In this document: positions 11,374 through 22,300 of the stretch, one piece after another | How the letters are laid out: every line of letters begins with the position of its first letter | Numbering within the stretch: position 1 is the stretch's first letter | Source: Hymenolepis diminuta | Taxonomy: Eukaryota; Platyhelminthes; Cestoda; Cyclophyllidea; Hymenolepididae | Assembly: GCA_900708905.1 (NCBI GenBank) | Contig: CAADRB010000003.1 | Span: forward strand, 3,878,211 to 3,942,210 | Reading direction: 5' to 3' | Length of the DNA: 64,000 bases | Notes under the pieces: generated by a model | The model's input: only the letters and a program-made list of their open reading frames with translations | Database searches by the model: none | What the model was told of the DNA's origin: nothing | Program-made: the position numbers and the translations under genes

Positions 11374-13509
11374 ATCACCGTATTTCCAAAGTTGAACACT
11401 TGAAACTACGCCTGACTATGTATTCATCTCATTAACTGTCTTTTGTAATTGACTGTCTACTCCTCTTCCACACCATTATTCTCTACTTAATATAATGTCT
11501 GCTTTTGTTTCGATTTTCATGTTGTTTAATGAGATAGTTAAAAAAAAAAAGAAAATTCTGGTTCTGGTTTCTTAATACTTTCTTTTTTGTTTCTTGCGTT
11601 TGATCTGATTTTGATTAAAAGTGCGGTCTTAAATTCCGCACAATGAGGTGTCAAGAGGGGCAGATTTTATGAAAATGGGGAAAATTAATAAAGGGATATG
11701 ATGTGGTTATCCCGAGATAAATTTTCCTACAAGGCTTTTCCAAGTCAGAAATTCTTCGTCTGTATGCGGACCACAGGTAGATTGAAAAAGCACAAAAATG
11801 AGAGAGAGTCAGGAAAAGGAAATAAAAAGAGGGAAAGCAGGAAACAGGTTTCTCCACGGAGAGAGTAAAAAGAGGGAGGAGGAGGAGGAGATGAGTACCA
11901 ACGAGACGGTGAGATGGAAGATCGGTAAGCTATATGCCTGCGAGCTTTGGACGCCACAGGAAAGGAAGCATTGACTACACCCGGAAACCAACGTGAAAGA
12001 GATTGTTGATATCTCGAAGTTCATTGGTCTATCTGCTCTGGCGAGGAGGGAACACAAATATTCCACCTAAAAGCTTAATTCACAATAAATAGCCGAGCAT
12101 ATGCCGCTTTTATGACTGTAAATATAAGATTATGACGAGTGACTTATGTGAAAACCGGTTAGGTAATAATTACCTAATGAATATGCTCTCTTTTTGATTC
12201 ACTTCTCTTTCTTTCTTATTTCAAAGCGCCTTTGAGGAGAATAAAATTCTTAAAACAGTTAAATTTATTTAAAAATGTTTGGAGAATTGGTTTTTATATG
12301 GAAGATTCCTTTAATAAAATGTTTCATTATGAAATATTTAAATGGGTAGATTTTACGCAAACCCCCAACTCCAATATTTAGAGTTGGCCCAGACTCTACA
12401 ACTGTGAAAATTGACCTTTTTGGCAAAGGATTTTCGACGATTTCGAGACTTATTTTCTCAATTTCAGACAAAGATTTTACTGGGCTGATAAATTGCTTCT
12501 AAAATCACGCACTTTCAGTTTTGTCTGAAGGGAAAATCAAGTGTTCTAACGCAATTGAGTTCCAGATGGTCATATACTGCCCTCCGAGGAAAAGAATGAG
12601 AATCAAAAACAAATAAAAAGCGGTTATAGTTAGATAAATGAAGATCTGCTTTCATTTAGAACCCGAAAGACCGGATTTTAATTTGATCATTAACTCTTGG
12701 AAGAATTTTCCGAAAATCCACTTTGTAGAAGAAATAAAGCAAAAACCAAATTGCCTTTCCTTTGATGCTCCTTCATATGTTCCACCCACTTTCTCCGCCT
12801 GCGTACATTTCTCTATTCGGGTCAAAATTTCTTTGATTGTATAGGCACTGTTATTTTCCCATTTGAATAGAAAAGATATTAAATGAGGAATTTCTATTAC
12901 ATTTCCTCTCATTTTTATAAGAAACCTGAGATTGAATCAATCACGCAATTTAAATTTTATTAGAAAAACCTCAAAACAGAACGAAAGAGTGTCCTTCTTA
13001 AACAAATTAATAATAATAATAATTAAAAATTTATATAATTTATTCTTTGTATTAATTTGTATTTTAATTTTAAATTATAATGAATGATACTGCGCGATGA
13101 CTTATAAAATTAATTAAATTTAAGAGGAATGAGACTTTTGTGCATTTTGACTTCTATTTCACAAGAATTAATAATCCAAGTTTTCGAAATCCCTCCGATC
13201 TTTCTATTTGTGAGATAAAGCTGCAAAGTATCAACAAAATTTGGTTTGAAAACATTTTTCATTCAAATTCAAATACGGATCGATTAAAATCCCATAAGTG
13301 GCAACTACGAATCGATCGATAAAATTCGAAATGTATTCAAAGGAAATTTGGCTTATTTATAATGAGAACAGATTGATAAACTTAATTGAAATTAAAATTT
13401 AAACTGAAAATATAATTTCATAATATTTTTAACCTTTAATATCTTGGAATTTTTAATAATTTTTATTTTCTTATTGATAAAAAAAAATAAAAGATTTAGA
13501 ATTTGTGAT
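11374..13509. other. Non-coding region between two convergent genes
   Basis: It includes the 3' region of the secreted-protein gene (no AATAAA seen; an AATATA-like variant near 11491 and an A-tract near 11540), a long purine-rich tract (about 11770-11900), AT-rich sequence with an (AAT)n run near 13010-13024, and the 3' end of EFHC2. No other gene seen. Confidence 0.55.
11770..11900. repeat. Purine-rich (GA/GGA) tract
   Basis: Plus-strand sequence is nearly all A and G for over 100 bases, including a run of about five GGA units near 11876-11891. Apparent minus-strand frames rich in Ser, Pro and Phe here are low-complexity artefacts. Confidence 0.7.
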
Positions 13510-13515
13510 TTTATT
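13510..13515 (-). terminator. Polyadenylation signal of EFHC2 (AATAAA)
   Basis: AATAAA on the minus strand, 56 nt after the EFHC2 stop codon (TGA at 13573-13571). Confidence 0.6.
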
Positions 13516-13570
13516 GTTAATTCAATGAAACTAGCACTAAGACATTTGTGCTTGTTTGGTTAAGTTCTTT

Positions 13571-16500
13571 TCAAGCGTTGATAAGATCCTCAATAAATCC
13601 AATGTGTTGTATCCTCCGTTGGCAAAGATTTGCACTCTTCTTTCTTTGAAGAAATTCTGCCATATCTAGCTCGAGATTACCCGAGTATTCACAGGCTAAT
13701 TCACCTGGAGAAAACGGATTGCATTTCCAGTTCATTTGATTTATGAATTTTTTGTAATCGATCATCTCGTTTTCAGAATCTTGGAAGCTTGTTTGGAAAA
13801 TTCAAGTTACTTTTATGTCAACAATAAACATTAATGTAGATTCTTATTTTTATCGGCTTACATATCAAGAAGTGTTCGAACTATATCGTCAGATATAGGA
13901 AGCCGATTTGTCTTAAAGATACGTCGAAGAATAGTCGATTTAATAGTTCCCTTATTCTCATAGTCTTCATAGTAACAAGAGTTGAGCAAATCTTCGAAAG
14001 CCTCATAAGATAATTTTCGAAGGTGCTGTTGAATTAAACCCATCACATCCTCGTAATCCATCTCCTTCGAAACACTACAAATATAATAAAGAAAGTGATT
14101 CTTGTATTATACCTACTTGGTTGAATAATGACGTGCCAGTGTAACTATTTCATGCAAAACAATACAAATTGGTTCTTCAGTTTTGTCGCTTAGAAGTTTC
14201 TTTACAAATCGCTTGAATCCTTCGAAATCTAGACTTTCTGAACCTGCTTCTTTGGCCATACGTCTTACTTCTTCCTCTCTACCACAAACAAGAGGCTTCA
14301 TCTTTTGCAGAATTTTAGAAACATCGGCAACATGGAACTCAGATGGATGATTCTCCATAAACATCAGAGTGTGTTCGTCTGCACTATAGATTTCAAAAGC
14401 AGAACCTTGAATTATCAGCTGAGCTCCAATGTAGACATCAGAGGGTGAGTAGTATTTGGGGACTTCAGTCCTGGCGACTGATTGTCCAGGTTTCATCACT
14501 TTACAACGTTCCATAAATTTTCCACCCTTGAATCCTGAAAGAAGATGTGGTAATGACGAAAGAATCCACTGAAATTTATGTAAGTAATACGTATCATACC
14601 GGAATTGGGGACTGGCGATTCGTAGACCATAAAAGTGTTATCACATGGAAAGCAAGAAAGAATGACTTTTCGGGCTTCTGTTTCCCCATCTCTGTCGATG
14701 ATTCGAGCCATAAAATGAAGAATATCCGACTCACTTTTCCCTTGATTCGAACTCCACTCATCACATCTGCCGGATGATGCTGACATAAGGGATTTGTTAT
14801 TTGCCAGAGAGTCTTCATCCGAGCTCCGCCCATTACAGGGTGGATTCTTTTGTTTTGCGGTGCACCTTTGTTTTGCACGAAGTGGACTGATGGGATCTAA
14901 TGTTTCTAAAATTAACATAGAGATTAATGAAATCTGAAATATGATAGATTACTACACAATCTTTCGAAGTTTAGAGTAGGTCAATTATAGTCACTGCTTT
15001 ATAAAGTATGATTTATGATTGACAGAAATATTCTACGTTTTATAGGTGACGTTAGCATTAACCTAATATTGATAAATCACATAAAGTTACATAGAGATAG
15101 ATTGAAGAGGAAAATGAGACGGCAGGAAACGGATTCTTTAACTTCCAATAATTCCTTCTTGGGTATTTAAACAAAAGTAAAAATGAATGAACATTTACGT
15201 TGGTAGCAAATAAGTGTGTAGTAGTGATTTAAACAATAAAGGTGACAATCAACGTACCTATGTTGTACTTCTTTCTGAAATACTCTTTAGTGAATTCATC
15301 GCAATCACAAATCAAGAATTTTCGTCCGTAAACATTTAAGAGCGCTCCCAGTGTGAGGTCCCTATCCGTATAGTACTCGACGGGCTTGCAAACCGACTAA
15401 ATCGAAAAGTGAAGTTAATGGTGAAATACATTTCTACTAATATAATTTCAGTACAAATAATTTTGTTTTTACCTTAAGACACACAACCGATTGACCGCCA
15501 CCAGGCAGTGGCAAGTCTGGAACGCCTTTCGGCAATTTCTGGCGTTTCAGGAAGCATGGAAGAGCATCACGTCCGGAATTCGGCTGAATCTTTTCAATGA
15601 TTTCAATGGTGTCATCGGCTAAAAAGTAGTAAAGTACGAAGTCCCGAGCATCTCCATAAGGACTATCTGTGTCATCCCAGAAGCAGTAAAATCGTAAGAC
15701 CTGTCGATCATGGTCAAGAAATTGTCGGAGCTTGAATGGATGCTCTGTAGACTGACAAGATCGTGCTTCAGCGGAACTCTATAATGAAAAAACTAAAACA
15801 TTATTTTTAATAAATAATGTACAAATATGATAAAATTCGTCATTTCTGAGAGCAGAGTCATATTAAACTATCACACATTCTTACGTTGATACGTAGATGA
15901 GAGAATCGATCAAGTGGCATTTCTTCGGGTTCGTTGATACGAACGCCAAGTTTTCGCAGGAAATCCGTAGTGAACTTGTCGCAAGATATGAGGCGATAGA
16001 TGCGGCCATATAATTCCAGGTCTATACCCACATTGAAGTCATCGACAGTGTAGAAGCAGTCATCATTTGGTGGAGGCTTTCGAATTCGGTGGCGCCGCAC
16101 GATTGTACCTAATATATAATAATGTCATTCATATTACCAGATCATAAAAGAAAAACTTTGGAAAATTTTCAAAATCAGCTTAGAATGTCTTCAATTAATA
16201 AGTGTTACCGATTGTTTCAGTCATCAAGGCTGAAAACTTCATCTCAAATCTTAAATATGTTAGGAATTTAATTTAAAAAATATTTATGACTTATTTTAAT
16301 AGGCCACTTAATCATTCCTAAAGGCGAGAAATGATGAATTTAAATTCGTAAATGCATTAAAAATTGAGGTTGTGACATAACTCTCATAAAATTTGGTTAA
16401 ATTTTAATATAGTAAAAAATTCAAGTAAAATAAATAATATATACCCTGGGGAAGACCCGAGTTTATAATCTTAGATGCGATCACCTTTATCGTATCGTCC

Positions 16501-16936
16501 TCAAGATAAAACAGTACTTGGCATTTGCTGACTCCGCAATGTTCTGCTGGGTCATTATTTACTGGTTTAATATATGCATCAAAGCATAAAACCTAAAATA
16601 TAAATATATTGACATTTTAAATTAAGATAATATGACTTTAACAAAACCTTCTACAATAATATAACTTGCTTTCTTGTCAAATGCTACCCAAGTGGGAATT
16701 TTTGGCCCATGATCAACAGGGTAAGTGCTCATTGGTGGGTCTATTCTCTGACCGGGTAATGCATTACCTTCAATTCCTGGCACATTGTTGTCGTACACAT
16801 GGCATATTCCCATCTTTTTATCTAGGTATTGAGATTTACGGAAATCAACCTTTCCTAGCTATGTTTATTTTAATTAAAATGAGATTCATTTTACTTTAGG
16901 ATTAAAACTATAGCCTGGTAAAAAAGGCAAAGCCAT
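13571..16936 (-). CDS. EFHC2: EFHC2 orthologue, DM10-domain ciliary doublet microtubule protein
   Basis: Ten exons: 16936-16895, 16858-16670, 16592-16445, 16108-15885, 15778-15473, 15396-15258, 14905-14600, 14534-14117, 14074-13862, 13787-13571. Phases match throughout and give 733 aa (vertebrate EFHC2 about 750). It starts MALPFLPGYSFNPK, nearly the EFHC2 start. Three DM10 domains lie at about 71-180 (WVAFDKK, CDKFT), 217-347 (DCDEFT) and 409-520 (SADEHT). The C-terminal third is an EF-hand-like helical region (RLPISDD near 649, IDYKKF, NWKCNP). EFHC1/2 are microtubule inner proteins that stabilise axonemal doublets, so this likely acts in motile cilia of flame cells, sperm or larvae. The tail agrees with EFHC2 rather than the shorter EFHC1. 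Intron 1 is 36 nt and intron 2 has a GC donor. A neighbouring poly(A) signal closes the gene. Confidence 0.96.
16593..16669 (-). other. GC-AG intron (EFHC2 intron 2)
   Basis: The donor reads AAA|GCAAGT and the acceptor TTTTAG|GTT. Joining them gives DKKVLCFDAY, matching the conserved DM10 start of EFHC proteins. The nearest GT, five bases in, would shift frame and hit a stop at once. Confidence 0.85.
16859..16894 (-). other. 36-nt intron (EFHC2 intron 1)
   Basis: GTAAAATG to ACATAG, 36 nt. It joins FNPK to LGKVDFRKSQ, matching the vertebrate EFHC2 N-terminus. Its third in-frame codon is a stop, so it must be removed. Confidence 0.85.
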
Positions 16937-19290
16937 TATAATAAAAATATTCGAATGTGGCAAAATTACTTTGCATCTGGACGACTTTTATCAAGGTTAG
17001 TTCTTTAAAGAATCAAAACGCTTCATACTCATTTTTAAATACGATTAAAATTTCCTTTACTTCCAATTATTTATTCTTAATTTTATTTGAGAAACTTATA
17101 TTTAGTTTAACCTTAAGAAATACACATATACTGTTGTAAAATGCACAAATCGCTGTTTAGCATATTTTACCAATTGCCAAAATGGTAAACCCGAAATTAT
17201 TTTTAAATTCATAACCAGTATTTCAAATCATTTTGAATACTTATTTAATTGTCCACTTTCCAGTTGATTCAAATATTTCTTTGATCGTGCTTGACATTTT
17301 GGTACTATACTCAGTATATCATAAAAATGTAATCGCTATTTGTAATAAGTCCCGTGCAGATTGCAATGCTCTTGACACTAAATAAAATATTACTTTCTTT
17401 CTAGTACAAAATGTTAGTACAAGATGACTTGGCTAGTTTATTGATGCTAAATTTATTTGTTTCTTCAAATTGATTAAACTAATTGAGGGGAAAAACTGAA
17501 AGTTAGAAGAAAAATCTGACCTCTATCCCAACGTCATGTACATTGACAAGATTTATTGACAATGGGGAAGGTTATTCTTTCGGGAATTTTAAAGGAGATG
17601 GTCAAAATAAAAAAATTTGTAAAGATGGTTGATTTTGTTATGGAGAATCAGAAATGAAACGTTTTTATAGGGAACATTAAGTATGATTAAGACGTCATAA
17701 TAATTGTTCTCTGAGGCAAATCTCATTGACTGGACTTCGAAAGGTTGCTACTTTAAAAATGTCACCTCTATCGATTAGAAAACTTTTAATTTGGGTGTAT
17801 TCACATTCATAATTTCTCATTTTCCATTTATTTGATTAATAAAGACAATAATGGTTTACCATACATTTGCTCGGTTTTCTTTAAAAAATCGCATAGGATC
17901 ATCTACTTTCGTTTTAAAGTTTAGAATGTACACAAAATTTTTAAACGCCTTATTTGTAACGAATTCGATAGGTTCTTTTAATTTATTGGTAGCGTAAATG
18001 TGATGGAGGATGATTATTTGAAAATCAGCTGTGATCTTGACGAAGAGGTCTTCTGATAATAGAGTTTCTTTGTTATATGCCCACCCTTATGAAATCTCAT
18101 AGTTTTTGCAACGGCTTAAAATCAATATTAGATTTTTAATGTAAGAAAATTCACTATGTGCAAACAAAACTATATATCTGTATATGTGGTGTTCCAAAAT
18201 CTGGTTTAGTTGTAATTTAATTTTAATAAGTCATGTTATCAATGGTTTTTCGTGACGAAACTAGGGCATGAACTCAACTCAGGTTAAATTTTCGGTACTG
18301 ACCAGTATTATTCATCTAGGTAAATTGTTTTAGGAATATGTTTATTCAAATAAATAATGTCTTTTAACAAATACATTATTTAAGTATCAATTTGAAATAT
18401 TTTTATTTCAATGAGGAAGCTTCTTAAATACCTGTTCTCACATTTCGTTAAAATGTCTGGTTAATATTAATGTAATTAAAAGGTTTCTTATCAAATATCT
18501 ATAAAAATGTTACTGTAACATTTAAATTAAAGGTATAATTTTACAGTATCCAAAGTGACGTTAAAAGATACGAAAATTAACCTGATTTTTTGAATTGTCA
18601 GTCGAATTAAGTTTGGCAATTTTCCTATATTTCAGATATTATTATAAATTTAGAAGTCAAATCATTTATATCGGAAGAAAATAAACGAAATAAATAAATA
18701 AATTTTACATTTTTAGCCGTTATTAAAGATAACTAAATCATAGAACATTTAAGGTAGGAATAAAAATCCATGCATATTATTCCATCAATTAAACTATACC
18801 ACATATATTTGGCCTATAATCAACATTATTATCGATATTTATTAATTGTATTAATTTATTTTGATCAGGGTGTTGTATCTGACACTTTCTATTGTCTCTT
18901 GTTTAAGCCAACCCTTTTAGTAGTCTGCCCACTTTGGATGAATTCTATGGGATTTACTTCGTAACAGGTATGGCTGTAGTTTTCGCCATTTTATGTAATT
19001 TTTGTTCTCTACTTTATCAACGCAATTATAAAGCAATCAGCATTAGTGTGATTAATCAAAATAAAACAATCCATTTAACCAAGATCTCTTGTAGTTTATA
19101 TGATATGACACCCAGTTTGTTTCTATTTTCATATTTAATTGTTCATGTGTGCAGAGTGATCTAGGTGCTTTGGGCTTATTTAAGGTTTTGAAGCTTATAA
19201 CGGTTTTAACATCATATATTAGACTTAATCCCATCTCGGAATTGGGAATCATTTATATTTCGGTCGTGAAACTTTATATTTACTTTTTTT
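16937..19290. other. Divergent intergenic region between EFHC2 and FBXO38
   Basis: About 2.4 kb, very AT-rich, with 5' ends of genes on both sides and therefore probably both promoters. A small inverted repeat (TTTACCA ... TGGTAAA) sits near 17166-17189. No TATA box or X-box could be assigned and no gene was seen. Confidence 0.5.
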
Positions 19291-19316
19291 AGACAATATT
19301 TCTTTTATTTGTTCAG
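19291..19316 (+). promoter_or_regulatory. Candidate splice acceptors before FBXO38 start
   Basis: Two acceptor-like motifs, TTTTTTTAG (ending 19292) and TTTGTTCAG (ending 19316), precede the first in-frame ATG at 19356; an in-frame TAG lies between acceptor tract and ATG region. Either could be a trans-splice site or end a 5'UTR intron. Confidence 0.45.
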
Positions 19317-19355
19317 TTGTGCGTTGTCAACTCAGACACCACTGTGTACCTTGAA

Positions 19356-22300
19356 ATGCCCGTGCGCACCTCTGTTCAGAATGAATCCACATCTCCCGTT
19401 CAGTCAATTCAAGCGTCGTCTTCCGGTTTGCCTCGCAGATCGAATTCCGTAAGCTGTCCATCTACTGCAACCAGCGAACCAAGTCATCGTCGCCTAAAGC
19501 GGAATCGTCATGGTAGTGGAACTTCCGTCGGTAGCCCTGAAGGTCAATCAGTTCCCCGAAAATCCCGTCGAAATCGATCATCTGCCGAAAATAGCATACA
19601 TGAATCTACTGAAATTTCCGAACTAATTTCTGAGAGGTCACAAAAATGCTTCGCGGATTCTAGTGAGTCGGATTCTAATTCCCGCATGGATGTTATTAAA
19701 ACGGTTGTTCAGGAAGTCGTTGATACTGAGGATGTATCGGGGACTCAAACTCCTCAAAGTAATGATGAAGAGGGAAATAATAGCGAAAATGATGATGAAC
19801 AAGTCGCCAAGTTACCCTCTCACGAACCAGTATACGATTCCTCTCCCGACCCGGCTTCAGTAGCTGAAAGTAGTTGTTCAAATAATATCACAACAACAAA
19901 CCAGAGATCTCTTCTTAATTCCTCTCCAAATGCTTCTTCAAATCTTACTGTTCCTCGTTCAATTAGCTGTGATCCTTCAATCCCCTCTACGTCTTCAAAA
20001 CCTTGTTCCATTCCCAAAAATGATCCTTCTATGGATGCAGCATTTAGGCAACTTCCTAAAACCAGTCTTTCAAGCTTCTCTTCCGTTACTTCCCTTATTG
20101 ATTCCGTTATGGAACCTTTCTCCATTACTCCTTCTCCTAGCGTCTCACAAGAACAAGAAAAATCCACCAAAATTGATTCAGATGAATTCTCCAATCGCAA
20201 AAGTAAGCTTTATTCTCAATTTGTAATACTGCTCATTATTTCAACCTTGATTTGATTAATTTTAATATTTTAACTTTAGCTGGTGATATTACGACTCATC
20301 GAAAGCGTAAAAGAAAATCTGAATCTATTCCTTCTCCTTCAAAATCTCTCAAAATTGCACCATCGCCAATGTCGCCAAGTCGTGATGAAGTGAATAATAA
20401 TGAAGAGGAGGTACATGTTTATCCCCTTCGTTCTCGTCTGCGTATCGAACAGCAGAGAAAGGAATGGGAGGATAAATTAAATCAACCACGTAATCTTGAT
20501 ACACTGCCTATGGAACTTATTCTCAGGATTGTTCAGTATCTCAGCGTGCAAGATCTATTTGCCATGCAGAGCTTGAATAAGCGTCTTCAACATGCCTGCC
20601 GATATCATCTGTCTGGTCTCAAGAGGATTAACTTTAGTTCTGGTCTGCCTTTTGCCTATTTGCCTGATAAACTGGACGATGCAGCTCTAAGTCATATTCT
20701 TCGATGCACGCCCGAAGTGACTCACATTCTGGGTTTCTATCCCCGTAAAATTTACAAGGCTGATTCTCTAGAGGTGAGAAATGTAAGGCATGCTCTCACT
20801 TATGAAGGAATTCTCAATGCTTTTCAAAGCTGTTCCAAGCTACGCTCAGTTGAATTGATGGATGTCGGTCTTATGAGTCTCCTTGTGCGTCAGATGCCTA
20901 CTGTGAAGTTCCATGGAATGTTCCGGAATCGACCTGATAGTTGGGACAGTGAATATGCTGTCCCATTGCCTCCCGAAAATTCCCCAAGACCGTCGGTGAA
21001 TTTAATTCAGTCCACTGTATTTCCAAGCTCTAACAGTATGACGCAATCTGTTGTGAGATTTGTTAATCAACAAGCTCCTAGAAGTACCCGTTTAGCGAGG
21101 TGGTTTGAACCCGTTACAGAAGCACCAATCATTCATGGTTCGCCCATGACTCCTGTCTTTCCTTTCATATATCCCCCTACTCGAACAATCCCGACGCAAC
21201 AGCAAGATCAGGGGCTAAGTAACTCAGATGAAAGTAGTTTACATAACTCTGTACTGACATTTGCTATTGCTGCAACTACTATTCATCAAGAAGGATCACA
21301 AAATCGCTTAGAATCCAGTCAAGGTCGAAGATCTAGATCGAGTGCGGTTTCTTCTCCTAATCGTCGTCAATCGCTAGCAGAATTCATACCTGGAATCACT
21401 GCAGCAGCATCCGCTGCAGCGTTTGTAGCTCACACTGAGGGGAAGCCATCTCCTTATCCCCCTGTTTCGCCTTTTCACCTGACCAGATCATTGCCCATTA
21501 CTCTTCCGGAGGCAATTGTGAATCTCACCAAATTGGATCTTGTAGCTGTGCCTGTCACCATTTTGCCAAGGTTGGATAATGTTAAGTATCTACACTTAAA
21601 ATGGGTGAGCAGATTTTTTGAAGCACATACTATTCATAAAAGTATGACTCATCTTTCGCTTTTTCCTGCTTAGGTTCACTTTTCCGACCAAGATCCCTTT
21701 CTCAATTTCCAAGCCAGCAAACTGCAGTCCTTTGTGATGAATAATTGTGTGGGTCCTAGACGCTATGTTCGATTTATTCGTCTCTTTGTGTTCCTCACTC
21801 GAGCCACTCAAATTATGCGTTTGGAACTTGTTGGTACTCGCCTTGTCGGTAAGTTATGAAAAATTTGTTGTACCATTTTATTGGGGTTTTCCCCTCCTTT
21901 ATTTCTAAAGTGCATGGTAGCATACGCGCCGCTGTTTTTGGGGGTGCCTTTACGGAAGCGGTTGCTTATTTCGTTTCTTGTTCTTTCCCCAAGACTCGAA
22001 GTAGGATGTAAGGTACCGAGTTTTACAGTTGCTCACTTCCAAATTCAAAGAGGTTAATTTAACTTATTTAAGGGTATATGAAAGGTTATTTTGTTTATAG
22101 TATTGGAGCGCGTTTTCATTAAAAATTTACATCTAATTAATAATTCTGAACTTTGTTTTTTACATGTGCTTCTCTCAGATAGGGTTTTATTATCTTTTAA
22201 AGCGGCATTGATCTTTTATATGATTTAAAATTTAACCTCAGATTCGGATTAAATTGACATTTAGCTGAACTTTTTAAGGAAATTTTCTGTTTTTTCTTCT

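Noticed and set aside
11651..12066. Overlapping minus-strand frames rich in Ser, Pro and Phe
   Set aside because: They are the complement of the purine tract and low in complexity.
17166..17189. X-box for EFHC2 from TTTACCA ... TGGTAAA
   Set aside because: The arms are 10 nt apart, but an X-box allows only a few bases.
20252..20279. ATG at 20252 as the start of a separate F-box gene
   Set aside because: It lies in intron 1; the frame continues from exon 1 through 20202|20280 with correct splice motifs.
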